Of a stretch of DNA of 64,000 nt, positions 33,409-41,927 are shown piece after piece. The position numbers and the translations under genes were made by a program. The stretch is from Bin87 sp965204685 (GTDB taxonomy: Bacteria > Chloroflexota > Dehalococcoidia > Lucifugimonadales > UBA3495), in the NCBI GenBank assembly GCA_965204685.1, contig OZ242004.1, positions 2,852,001-2,916,000 on the forward strand, given 5' to 3'. How positions within the stretch are numbered: the first letter of the stretch is position 1; the number at the start of each line of letters is the position of its first letter. The notes beneath the pieces were generated by a model. It had not been told where the DNA came from, ran no database searches, and saw only the letters and a list, made by a program, of their open reading frames with translations.

Positions 33409-34362
33409 ATGGAAACTGTAGGATTCATTGGTTTGGGGAACATGGGCGGCGGGATGTCGGCCAACATTCAGCGGGCGGGCTACCCGATGATCGTCTACGA
33501 TTTGCGCGAGGAGGCGGCGTTGCCCTTGCTGGAGGGCGGAGCGCGCTTGGCCAACACGCCGGCGGAGGTGGCGGAGGCCAGCGACGTGACCTTCACGTCG
33601 TTGCCAGGGCCCTACGAGGTGGAGGCGGTGTCCACGGGAGCCGCGGGGGTGCTGGAGGGGATCAAGCCGGGCAGCGTGTACATCGACCTGTCGTCGAGCC
33701 GGCCGACGCTGATCCGGGAGATTGAGCCGCAGTTCCGGGCGAAGGGATGTCACGTGCTGGACGCGCCGGTGAGCGGCGGGAAGACGGGCGCGGCGTCGGG
33801 GAACCTGGCGGTGATGGTGGGAGGAGACCGGGAGGTGTTTGACCGGGTGAAGCCGATCCTGGACGCCTTTGGGGACAAGGTGTTCTACGCCGGTGAGATC
33901 GGGGCTGGGAGCGTGGCGAAGTTGGTGCACAACATGATCGGGCACAGCGTGAGGCAGGCCATCGCGGAGGGACTCACGCTGGGCGTCAAGGCCGGCGTCG
34001 ATCCTGAACCGCTCTGGGAATGCGTTCGGCGCGGAGCGCTGGGCCGGATGTCCTTCCTGCACGAGGGATTGGTGCGGACGATGTTCCGGGGTGAGTTTGA
34101 GCCGGCGAGTTTTGCGTTGAACCTGGCGCACAAGGACATTTCGCTGGCCACGGAGTTGGCGCGGGAGTACGACGTCCCAATGCCCATGTCGACGCTGGCG
34201 CAGCAGATCTCGCTGCAGGCGATGAACCGGGGCTGGGGTCAGGCGGACAGCAGCAGCACCGTGCGGCTCCAGGAGGAGCAGGCTGGAGTCGAGGTGCGGG
34301 CGCCGCACGTTGATGCCGAGCGGTCGGCGCGGTTCATCACGACGCATCCGGACGCGGAGTAG
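33409..34362 (+). CDS. Beta-hydroxyacid dehydrogenase (3-hydroxyisobutyrate dehydrogenase-like)
   Basis: A 317-residue NAD(P)-dependent dehydrogenase of the 3-hydroxyisobutyrate / tartronate semialdehyde reductase family. The Rossmann signature FIGLGNMGGGM is at 6-16, the substrate-binding DAPVSGGKTGAASG at 118-131, and the catalytic lysine K171 in KLVHNM. The length is near 300 as usual, with a slightly longer C-terminus. The hydroxy-acid substrate is not predictable. A -10-like TATACT lies 37 nt upstream. The interrupted CAP-domain gene begins 12 nt after its stop. Confidence 0.9.
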   Translation: METVGFIGLGNMGGGMSANIQRAGYPMIVYDLREEAALPLLEGGARLANTPAEVAEASDVTFTSLPGPYEVEAVSTGAAGVLEGIKPGSVYIDLSSSRPTLIREIEPQFRAKGCHVLDAPVSGGKTGAASGNLAVMVGGDREVFDRVKPILDAFGDKVFYAGEIGAGSVAKLVHNMIGHSVRQAIAEGLTLGVKAGVDPEPLWECVRRGALGRMSFLHEGLVRTMFRGEFEPASFALNLAHKDISLATELAREYDVPMPMSTLAQQISLQAMNRGWGQADSSSTVRLQEEQAGVEVRAPHVDAERSARFITTHPDAE

Positions 34363-34374
34363 GCGTACGCTGGT

Positions 34375-34973
34375 ATGCGCGTACTGGCAATTGCGGTGAT
34401 CGCCGCTCTTGTCGGCGGGGGCGCCGTCTATGGCGCGCTGCTGTATCTGGGACAAAACCCGGTGCAGGTGAATGTACAGCTTCGTCAAGAGACGCCCTCG
34501 CTCGCTTCGACGTTATCGCCATCGCCTGCCGCCGCGCTGCCACCGACGGCAACAGCTTTGCCCACCGCTGTGCCGCCAACGGTTTCGCCCACCGACACAC
34601 TGCGACCAACACCAACCGTAGCATCCGCTCCCACACCGATACCGACACCGGCCGGTCCAACGGAACAGGAGATGGTGGTTGGCGCCTTCGCCGAGTGTAA
34701 TGGTAAGTACTCCGGCGAGGAGAAGCGTCGCCGCTTCGCTGCTACCAATTCGGCTATTGACAGGCATCTCCATTCGGTAGCCAGTATCCGGGCTCTGGTG
34801 GAGGAGAATTGTGGTGGGGTGTTCCCGGATCCGTTGATCGTTGCAGCGCAGTCAAGCGGTACGCCGACGCCCGCCGCTACGTTGCGCCCCACCTTAACGC
34901 CGCGCCCGACGGCGACCCCGGCGCTTGTGTCCACACCGACGCCCGCTCCTTCACCGGAACTGCGTCACCTAAC
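34375..34973 (+). pseudogene. CAP-domain surface protein, 5' part (split by IS)
   Basis: The first 199 codons of a cell-surface protein: a membrane anchor/signal segment (residues 3-27), a Pro/Thr/Ser-rich linker (about 40-95), a small domain with two cysteines (C105 and C146), and a second PT-rich linker. The frame runs into the insertion sequence after LRHLT and stops 28 codons later. Joined to the fragment at 36688, with one copy of CTAAC removed, the frame is continuous and gives SPELRHL-TEKRYMLELINAERKK, a 533-residue protein. Weak ribosome binding site. Confidence 0.85.
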
Positions 34974-36682
34974 CCTGAATCCACCGAAGGGAAACGGCGG
35001 CGGCGGTCAGACGAGGGATGAGGGACCAAGGATCGGGTTGGCGAGGTCCGGATGCCGATGAAACGGACGACGCGGCGGGTGGATGCCACGCCAGGGGGAT
35101 GTTGACGTACTGAGGTAGCGGCGCTGGGTGTGATTTTCAGCGCAGTCCGACGGCGGAGACCGTCAGGAGCCCAGCCTGGGCGCGGATGGGCCAGGCGTTG
35201 GGCGTCATGGTGGATGGTCAAACCCCGAGGGCGGCGTCAAGAAGGGAGTGGCAGGGCACGTAATCGGGCCAGGGCGCTGTTGAACTGGTTTTGCCAGGGC
35301 CAGCCCTGGGGAAGATGCAGGGTGAGACGGCGGGCTTTGCGGGTGAGGCGTCCGGCCAGGGAGAAGAAGCGTCGGCGCAGGGTCTTGGTGGTGGCCACCG
35401 GCTCGCCCAGCCCGATGCGCGTCGTCCAGCGTGCCAGGTTGTGGGCCATCGTCTGCACCGCCAGCCAGGCGGCATTGGCGGCAAAGTATCCCGAGGGCAG
35501 ATGGTTGAGGCCCACGCCGTACTTGAGATCCCGGATGGCGTTTTCGATCTCGGCGTGGCGGCGATGATCGGCTTCGAGATCAAGAGTGTCGCCCGCACGG
35601 TCGGTGATGAAGGCGTGATAGCTGTAGTCGGCAAGCAGCGCGAGTTGGGAGCCGGGCGTGGGCGTCACCCGCCGGACGATGAGCCGGACCGGTACCGCGT
35701 CGGGTTCACTGGCGAAGGGTGTGTAGCTGGTTTCGGCCACGTCGGCGCCGCCTTCCATCCAGTACGGAATCGGTGTCCAGTCCACCTGGGGGATGGCTTC
35801 GATGATGTTTCGCAGGCTCCGGTGCTGGCGTACGGTGATGGAGTAGCGGACCTTCTGGTCACGACAGGCGGCCACGATACCGTGGGTGTAGAAACCGCTG
35901 TCCGCCCGCATGGTCAGTGGTCCGGTGGCGCCGGCGTAGCGCACTCGGCTCACCGTCTCACGCAGGAAATTGGCGGCGCCCCGGGCGGTGTTGGCTCGTC
36001 CTTGGCGCAGCCTTGCCATCAGTACGTCGCCCGTGCTGGCGGCGACGGCCAACAGCGGGTGATAGCCCCGCTGGCCAGTGTAGTTGTGCCGGCGGGCACC
36101 CTCCTTCCTCAGCCCGTAGGTCTCACAGACCGTGGAGTCCAGGTCGATGGTCAACGGATCATCGCCTGGTCCAGCCCCAGCCGCCCAGGCTCGGGCCAGC
36201 ACCTCACGGCTCACCCGATCCAACTGGCGCGCATGGCCCCATCGAAAACTCCGCAGAAACGTACCCAGGGTGGACGGCGCCTTGACCCTGCAGCCCAGTA
36301 CCTGTTCCGTCCCCCCAGCGCGCAGCGCGTCGGCGTCGTCAATGCAGTCACCACCGGCCAGCGCCGACGCCACCAGCGTCAGCACCTTGTCTCCCCCATT
36401 GGCCCGACCCGGCGCATCTCCCAGGTGAACATGGCGGTCCACCAGCTCACCCAGTCCCAGGTGGTGGGCCAGCGTGACCGGCAGGATCAGCCCAGCATTG
36501 GCCACCAGGCGATGATCGTCAAACGCGATTTCGATGCGGTCGAGGCGCTCGCGTGGTAGCATCCGATGGGTGCTCCTTGTTTCGGGGTGGTTTTCTGTAT
36601 CAAAAACCATTATCCCCGAAGCCGGGAGCACTTTCTCATCCCCTCAGCTCGCCGCCACACTCATCCTTTCGGTGGATTGGGG
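34974..36682. mobile_element. IS1380-type insertion sequence
   Basis: A 1709-bp element with terminal inverted repeats: left end CCTGAATCCACCGAAGGGA, right end (reversed) CCCCAATCCACCGAAAGGA, 16 of 19 identical. It is flanked by a 5-bp direct repeat CTAAC (34969-34973 and 36683-36687), the target duplication. It carries one transposase gene on the minus strand and about 260 bp of non-coding DNA at the left end. The ends, duplication and full-length transposase indicate an intact, fairly recent insertion. Confidence 0.9.
35237..36562 (-). CDS. IS1380-family transposase
   Basis: A 441-residue DDE transposase of the DUF4372/IS1380 group. The catalytic Asp residues are in TIDLDSTVCETYG near 140 and TMRADSGFY near 218; the Glu is in HAEIENAIRDLKYG near 355 (Y-x2-R-variant E-N-x-I-x-x-L). 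Frame and length are complete, so it is probably functional. The start at 36562 is set by AAGGAG 10 nt upstream; an upstream in-frame ATG would lie further into the IS end. It is transcribed against the disrupted host gene. Confidence 0.9.
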   Translation of the reverse strand: MLPRERLDRIEIAFDDHRLVANAGLILPVTLAHHLGLGELVDRHVHLGDAPGRANGGDKVLTLVASALAGGDCIDDADALRAGGTEQVLGCRVKAPSTLGTFLRSFRWGHARQLDRVSREVLARAWAAGAGPGDDPLTIDLDSTVCETYGLRKEGARRHNYTGQRGYHPLLAVAASTGDVLMARLRQGRANTARGAANFLRETVSRVRYAGATGPLTMRADSGFYTHGIVAACRDQKVRYSITVRQHRSLRNIIEAIPQVDWTPIPYWMEGGADVAETSYTPFASEPDAVPVRLIVRRVTPTPGSQLALLADYSYHAFITDRAGDTLDLEADHRRHAEIENAIRDLKYGVGLNHLPSGYFAANAAWLAVQTMAHNLARWTTRIGLGEPVATTKTLRRRFFSLAGRLTRKARRLTLHLPQGWPWQNQFNSALARLRALPLPS

Positions 36683-36687
36683 CTAAC

Positions 36688-37690
36688 GGAAAAGCGTTAT
36701 ATGCTGGAACTTATCAATGCCGAGCGCAAAAAGGCCGGCGTCGGAGCCGTCTCGCTAGGCGATAACATCGCCGCCCAGATACATGCCGAAGCTGCGTTGG
36801 AAAACTGTTTCTCCGGCCATTGGGGCATTGATGGATTAAAGCCTTATATGCGCTACAGCCTGGCCGGCGGCTATCAGTCCAACGGCGAAAACGGCAGCGG
36901 ACTGGATTATTGCATCGGGGGTACCGATGGTTACAGCGCCAACAATAATATCAGGCAGGAAGTCAAAGAGACTATGGATGGCTGGATGAGCAGTCCCGGG
37001 CATCGCCGCAACATCCTCGACCCGCAGCACAAACGGGTTAGCATTGGAATAGCCTGGGATCGTTACAACACGGCAATGTACCAGCATTTCGAGGGAGACT
37101 ATGTTGAATACGAGCGGATGCCCGTCATATCGGGCGGTGTCCTGTCGTTTTCGGGAACGTCCAAGAATGGCGTGCGATTCAGCCAGGAAAGGGATTTGGG
37201 AATACAGATATACTACGATCCACCTCCCCACGAACTGACCAGAGGACAGGTTGCGCGCACCTATTGTTATGACAATGGGCGCGCGGTAGCCAGTTTGCGA
37301 TGGCCGTTGACAGGCGGCTATCGCTGGACTACCGATACATTCTCCCAATCCTATAAACCTTGCCCCGACCCGTACGAAGTGCCGGCAGACGCCCCGGCGC
37401 CTCGTTCCTACACAGAAGCATACCGGGCATGGCAGGAGGCGTACAACGCCAGTCAATCCAGACGGGCTGAAACCATCACGGTCCCCTGGATCACTGCCTC
37501 GGAATGGACGGCCAACGCCACATCCTTCGCCATGACAGCCGACATCAGCAAAATCCTCCAACGCTACGGCGACGGCGTTTATTCGCTGCTGCTGTGGGGA
37601 AAAGTTGGCGGCGAGGATGTAGTCATCTCGCAGTACTCCATCTTCCACGGCGTTACCCCGCCTAATACGTATAGTCCAACCCACGAATAG
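36688..37690 (+). pseudogene. CAP-domain surface protein, 3' part (split by IS)
   Basis: The last 334 codons of the interrupted protein. The CAP/SCP-PR1 domain occupies residues about 5-160 of this fragment: MLELINAERKKAGVG, HAEAALENCFSGHWG, and SSPGHRRNILDP hold the conserved His/Glu cavity residues, with Cys residues of a secreted protein. A C-terminal region of about 170 residues follows. It lacks its own ribosome binding site; the first in-frame ATG is at 36703. Translation of a truncated CAP protein from a promoter at the IS edge is possible but not evident. Confidence 0.82.
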
Positions 37691-37710
37691 ATACGCAATA
37701 CTACGTAGCT

Positions 37711-38610
37711 TCAGCTTGCCAGCCGACGCAGTTGGGCGGAGACGATGTCCACGAAAAGGACGAGGACCAGGTACCAGAAGAGAATGAGGGTGACCTCGGT
37801 GAATTTGAAGTGGCTCATGGCGAGGCGGAATTCGGTCCCGAGGCCGCCGGCGGCGACGAACCCGACCACGATGGTGGTGCGGATAATTACCTCCCAGCGG
37901 TAGAAGAGGTAGGTGATGAACTTGGGCAGGGCCTCCGGGAGCACGCCGTAGAGCAGCACCTGCATCCGGCCGGCGCCGGTGGAACGCAGCGCCCGCATGG
38001 GGCGGGTGTCCAGTCCTTCCACGATTTCGGAGCCCAGCTTGCCCAGGATGCCGCCGTTGTGGATGGCGAGGGCGATTACGCCGGGCAGCGTTCCCTGGGT
38101 AAATACGAACACCAGGATCATGGCCCAGACCAGTTCCGGCACGGCGCGGCTGACGGTGAACAAGGCGCGCACCAGGAAGAAGGGCGCAGTCCAGAACGGG
38201 GAACGGTAGGGCGCGAGGCTGCCCATCATCACGTTGCGCGCGCCGAACATGAACAACGCGAGAGCCCCAAGGGCGGCCAGACCGGCGGCAGCCACGCTCA
38301 TGGCGAGGGTTTCGCCGGTCAGACGCGCTTTCTCGGCCCACTCGTCCGCTTTGTAGAAGGCGGGGGTGGCCGAAGTTTCGGCGCCGATCAGGCCGCCGGC
38401 GAAGTCCGCAGCCCTGGAGACCGGTTCGAGCGAGAACAGGTTACGGCTGGGGAAGTGGTCATCGCCGATAATGGTCACCCAAGCGGCCACCGCCATCAAG
38501 AAGGCGACGGCGGCAGAGGCGGCGAGGAATCCGATGCGGCGCGCGGGCGCAATCGGCGCCGTGGCTCCGCCGCGGGATACGGGTTCGCCCCGGCCGTATT
38601 GTGCCGCCAT
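37711..38610 (-). CDS. phnE: Phosphonate-type ABC transporter permease (second)
   Basis: A 299-residue membrane permease of the PhnE type. One N-terminal helix (residues about 28-46) is followed by an extracytoplasmic stretch and five core helices; the EAA-like loop GLDTRPMRALRSTGAGRMQVLLYGVLP near residue 205 contacts the ATPase. It is the last gene of the phnD-phnC-phnE-phnE operon, 4 nt after the other permease. The system imports phosphonate, phosphite or phosphate; no C-P lyase or phosphite dehydrogenase gene is in the window. Confidence 0.87.
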   Translation of the reverse strand: MAAQYGRGEPVSRGGATAPIAPARRIGFLAASAAVAFLMAVAAWVTIIGDDHFPSRNLFSLEPVSRAADFAGGLIGAETSATPAFYKADEWAEKARLTGETLAMSVAAAGLAALGALALFMFGARNVMMGSLAPYRSPFWTAPFFLVRALFTVSRAVPELVWAMILVFVFTQGTLPGVIALAIHNGGILGKLGSEIVEGLDTRPMRALRSTGAGRMQVLLYGVLPEALPKFITYLFYRWEVIIRTTIVVGFVAAGGLGTEFRLAMSHFKFTEVTLILFWYLVLVLFVDIVSAQLRRLAS

Positions 38611-38614
38611 AAGC

Positions 38615-39424
38615 CTAACCCTGCTCGATGGCGACGCGGCGGCGGACCAATGAGCTCCACAGGTCCACCACCAGTACCAGCGCGATGAGGAAATAGACGA
38701 AGGTCCACATACGGCTGTAGTCGATGTCCTGCAAGGAGATCTGGATATTGTGACCGAGGCCGCCCAGACCCACGAAGCTCAGGATGGCGGCGGACCGTAT
38801 CCCGCACTCCAGACGGTAGAAGGTGTAGCTGAGCATGTCGGGCAAGGCCATGGGAAGCCGACCGAACCAGAAAACGCGCCATTCGGACGCACCGGCGCCG
38901 CGCAGGGCGCGCAGGGGAGCGTCCGGTACATCCTGGAGCAGTTCGGCGTAAATTCGCCCGAGAATGCCGCCATACGGCAATCCGAGGGCGAGCACGCCGG
39001 CCATGGGCGACAGTCCCAGGGCCGCGACGAAGAGCCACGCCCAGACCAACTCGTGGATGGCGCGAAACACTGCAAGGGCAAAGCGCGCGAACGAGATATT
39101 CCACCGGCGAGCCCAGGGGGAGCGAACCAGGGTCCCGGAGCCGATGATGCCGAGGGGCAGGCCGATGACGAGCGCCAGGGTCATGCCGGCCCAGGCGTAG
39201 GCGAGGGTAGTCCAGGTGGAGCGGGCGCCGATGGACAGCACGTCGAGGGTCAGCTGCGGCTGGATCGCCGCAGAGACGATCTGACCGACGGCGCGGACGC
39301 CACCGGCGTTGAGCAGGCCGTCTTCCCATCCGATGCCCACCAGGCTGACCGCGAAAGCGATCAGCAGGATTGCGGTCAGCGCGCCACGCCCCCCCAGGGA
39401 TCCCGCGTGCGCACGGTCATTCAT
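38615..39424 (-). CDS. phnE: Phosphonate-type ABC transporter permease (first)
   Basis: A 269-residue PhnE-like permease, homologous to the next gene: hydrophobic segments at about 15-32, 75-98, 108-135, 140-160, 210-230 and 240-262, with the coupling loop VPDAPLRALRGAGASEWRVFWFGRLP near 165-190. Two PhnE-type permeases in tandem presumably form a heterodimeric channel. It overlaps the end of the ATPase gene by 8 bp. Confidence 0.87.
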   Translation of the reverse strand: MNDRAHAGSLGGRGALTAILLIAFAVSLVGIGWEDGLLNAGGVRAVGQIVSAAIQPQLTLDVLSIGARSTWTTLAYAWAGMTLALVIGLPLGIIGSGTLVRSPWARRWNISFARFALAVFRAIHELVWAWLFVAALGLSPMAGVLALGLPYGGILGRIYAELLQDVPDAPLRALRGAGASEWRVFWFGRLPMALPDMLSYTFYRLECGIRSAAILSFVGLGGLGHNIQISLQDIDYSRMWTFVYFLIALVLVVDLWSSLVRRRVAIEQG

Positions 39425-40229
39425 CCCTCAGGCCCTCCAGAGCGTAGAGGGCGTTCAGCTGGTCGTTGGTGACCAAGTGGGACGGCAGGTCGAATTCGCG
39501 TTCGCCGTTGCGGAGGCCGATCAGGCGTCCGAAGTAGGTCCGCGCCACGTCGGTGGAATGGACGGTGGCCACCAGGGTTTTGCCGGCCTGGCGGGCGGAT
39601 TCGCTCAGGATACCCATCACCTCTTCGGCGCGGGCCGGGTCCAGGGACGAAACCGGTTCGTCGGCGATGATGATGGCGGGGTCCTGCACCAGGAGGCGAG
39701 CCACCGCTACCCGCTGCTGCTCGCCGCCGGAGAGGAAGCCGGCTCGCACCCGCGCGCGCTCACTGACGCCCACTTGTTCCAGGGCGGTCATGCCCACCTG
39801 CCGGTCCTGGGGCCACACCAGCGAGACTACCGACTTGAGGAGTCCCCAGTCGCCCAACCGTCCGGCCAACACGTTCTGCAGGGACGAGAGGTTGGGAACG
39901 AGGTCGTACTGCTGGTGGATCATGCCCACCTCGCGGGAGAGTTCACGGCCGGGATGCAGGCCGGCGAGGTTCTTGCCGCGCAGGTGGATGGATCCTTCGG
40001 ACGGCTCCAGCTCGCCGGCGATCATGGACAGCAGGGTGGTCTTGCCGCTGCCGCTGGGCCCGAGCAGCGCCACCGTCTCGCCCGGCTCGATGGTCAACGA
40101 AATCGGGCGAACGGCCTCGACATCGCCGTAGGTCTTGCCGGCGCCATCGATCAGTATCGCCGGGCGGCTACTGTTCGGAGATGAGGCCGAGGCCGCGGGC
40201 GATGTTTTCGATGGGGAGGTAATTTTCAT
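39417..40229 (-). CDS. phnC: Phosphonate-type ABC transporter ATPase
   Basis: A 270-residue ABC ATPase. Walker A GPSGSGKTT is at about 58-66, the signature LSGGEQQRVAVAR near 155 and Walker B IIIADEP near 176. Like PhnC it has TLVATVHSTDVA after the D-loop. The only ATG, GTG or TTG that gives the complete nucleotide-binding domain is the ATG at 40229, 62 bp inside the end of phnD, so the first 24 residues are Ser/Pro-rich and unlike the family; a non-canonical CTG start at the family's usual N-terminus is the alternative. Confidence 0.87.
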   Translation of the reverse strand: MKITSPSKTSPAASASSPNSSRPAILIDGAGKTYGDVEAVRPISLTIEPGETVALLGPSGSGKTTLLSMIAGELEPSEGSIHLRGKNLAGLHPGRELSREVGMIHQQYDLVPNLSSLQNVLAGRLGDWGLLKSVVSLVWPQDRQVGMTALEQVGVSERARVRAGFLSGGEQQRVAVARLLVQDPAIIIADEPVSSLDPARAEEVMGILSESARQAGKTLVATVHSTDVARTYFGRLIGLRNGEREFDLPSHLVTNDQLNALYALEGLRDE

Positions 40230-41061
40230 TGGTGGTGGGAATGAACCGGTCGGCCTGGAAGGCGTTCATGATTTCCTGATCACGACCGCCGTTAGCGGCG
40301 TTCAGTTTCAGGAGGGCGTCAACCACCCGCTGGGTGAACCCGGAGTCGTAGATGTCGTCCAGTCCGGGACGGACGACCCAGTGGTAGTCGACGTAGCCGG
40401 GGGAGGTGTAGAAGGCGGTGACCCGGGAGGTGTCAACGTCGCCCTGCTCCAGGCGGGTTTTCCAGACGTTGGCGTTGAGGGCGCCGGCCTCGACCGCGCC
40501 GGCTTCGACCTGTTTCCAGGTGGCGTCGTGGGAGCCGCTGTAGGCCACGCTCTTGAAGTCGGTCTCGGGTACGATCCCCTCCTGGCCGAGGAAGAAGCGG
40601 GGCATCAGATTGCCGGAGGTCGAACTCTCGCTGCCGAAAGTGAAGGTGCGGCCTTTGAGATCGGCCAGGGACGATATGCCGGAATCGGGCGCGGCGACGA
40701 ATACCGACGTAAAGTTTTCGTCGGTGCTGCGCTGGGCGACGGCGTCGGAGCCGGGGACCGCGAGGCGCGCCTGAACGCCGGTCAGGCCGCCGTACCAGGC
40801 CAGCTGGACATCGTTGTTGTCCCATCCCGTGACCAGGGCGGCGTAGGACTGGGAAGGCAGGTAGCGGACGGGGACTCCGGTTTCCTCGCTGATGTGCTCG
40901 GCAAGGAGATTGAAGCGGGCTTCCAGAACGGCCACGTCCTGGTCGGGGATGCCGCCCACAAAGAGGACGGGCTGTTCATCTTCGGCGCAGGCGGTGATCG
41001 CCAGGACGGCCGAAATCAGGCCAACGGCGACAACCGCGCGCGCCAGGAATCGTCGGAGCAT
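40168..41061 (-). CDS. phnD: Phosphonate/phosphite-type substrate-binding lipoprotein
   Basis: A 297-residue periplasmic-type binding protein (PhnD/PtxB family) for import of phosphonate, phosphite or phosphate. A lipoprotein signal (residues 1-25, lipobox ITAC with C25) anchors it outside the membrane. The core contains the family's GWDNNDVQLAWYGG near 78, TFGSESSTSGNLMPR near 138 and AYSGSHDATWKQVEAGAVEAGA near 168. It is the first gene of the leftward phnDCEE operon. The ribosome binding site is poor. Confidence 0.88.
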   Translation of the reverse strand: MLRRFLARAVVAVGLISAVLAITACAEDEQPVLFVGGIPDQDVAVLEARFNLLAEHISEETGVPVRYLPSQSYAALVTGWDNNDVQLAWYGGLTGVQARLAVPGSDAVAQRSTDENFTSVFVAAPDSGISSLADLKGRTFTFGSESSTSGNLMPRFFLGQEGIVPETDFKSVAYSGSHDATWKQVEAGAVEAGALNANVWKTRLEQGDVDTSRVTAFYTSPGYVDYHWVVRPGLDDIYDSGFTQRVVDALLKLNAANGGRDQEIMNAFQADRFIPTTNENYLPIENIARGLGLISEQ

Positions 41062-41331
41062 ATACGTTTCACCATCATTCTTGGGGAGGGGGCGTCAGAC
41101 GCCCAATGAACAGGGAAGACGGGAAACGCGCACGCAGCGAAAAAGGGGACCAGTTGCTCACCCGGCGCACGATGCACCCGCCCACCACTCAACCCGGAGT
41201 GGTCGGCAATGCGTTCAAGTGAATCCGGAGCCGGCGCTGCGCATACGGCGAAGAATGATACCGAGGGCCGGCGGCGGCGTCAACGCGGGGACCTCACCAG
41301 GGCCAGCGCAAAGTCCCTCCCGGCGGCAACG

Positions 41332-41420
41332 GTCAGAAGCAGGATTACCGGGATCAGAGGATTTTCGGGATTTATGAACATCCTGAAAATCTCAAAATCC
41401 GGCGGAATCCTGCTTCTGAC
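41332..41420. repeat. Palindromic repeat family A, copy 1
   Basis: Perfect 15-bp arms GTCAGAAGCAGGATT (41332-41346) and AATCCTGCTTCTGAC (41406-41420) enclose a 46-bp core identical to that of the copy at 49475. The core itself folds through GATTTTC/GAAAATC. Confidence 0.72.
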
Positions 41421-41448
41421 AATGACTTGGGACTTACGCAGTTGGGAC

Positions 41449-41553
41449 CGTCATTCCGGCGAAAGCCGGAATCCAGTGACCGAAATCATTAGACACTGCT
41501 CTGTTTCCGTCGCCATACCATCGCTGGACTCCTGCTTTCGCCGAAGTGACGGG
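41449..41553. repeat. Palindromic repeat family B, copy 4
   Basis: CGTCATTCCGGCGAAAGCC.. and a diverged ..GCTTTCGCCGAAGTGACGG arm, with about 50 bp between. The remaining DNA from 41554 to 41927 shows nothing recognisable. Confidence 0.65.
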
Positions 41554-41927
41554 CGTGTGGCTTCAAATGCGTAACTCCTATGACTTTGCACCATCCCGAT
41601 ACTGTTATCGCGCTGCACTTGACGGTCATTAAAACAACGCCGATAATCTTTTGCGCTCGGCGACGGCCGGTCCGTTGACTGAGACATTTGAGTATCCCCA
41701 TTTGGCCACACCGTAATTCGGATACTCGCCTACCGTAATAGCGACGTCCGATATCGTGACGAATGCGCCGGAAAGTTGAGAGAGGATAAGACAATGTTCA
41801 GCAACAGGTTTCCTTCGGGTCAGCCCTTCCGGGGAATAACTGCGCCTTTCGCCGCCATGAAGTCCGGGGTTTTCAGCCGGCCCGATTCCGCCGCGCCCCC
41901 CCCCGACCTTCAGGGGGCGCAAAGCTG

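Noticed and set aside
36836..38341. A 501-codon minus-strand frame spanning the CAP fragment and phnE
   Set aside because: It crosses two unrelated genes in other frames and has arginine-rich shadow composition.
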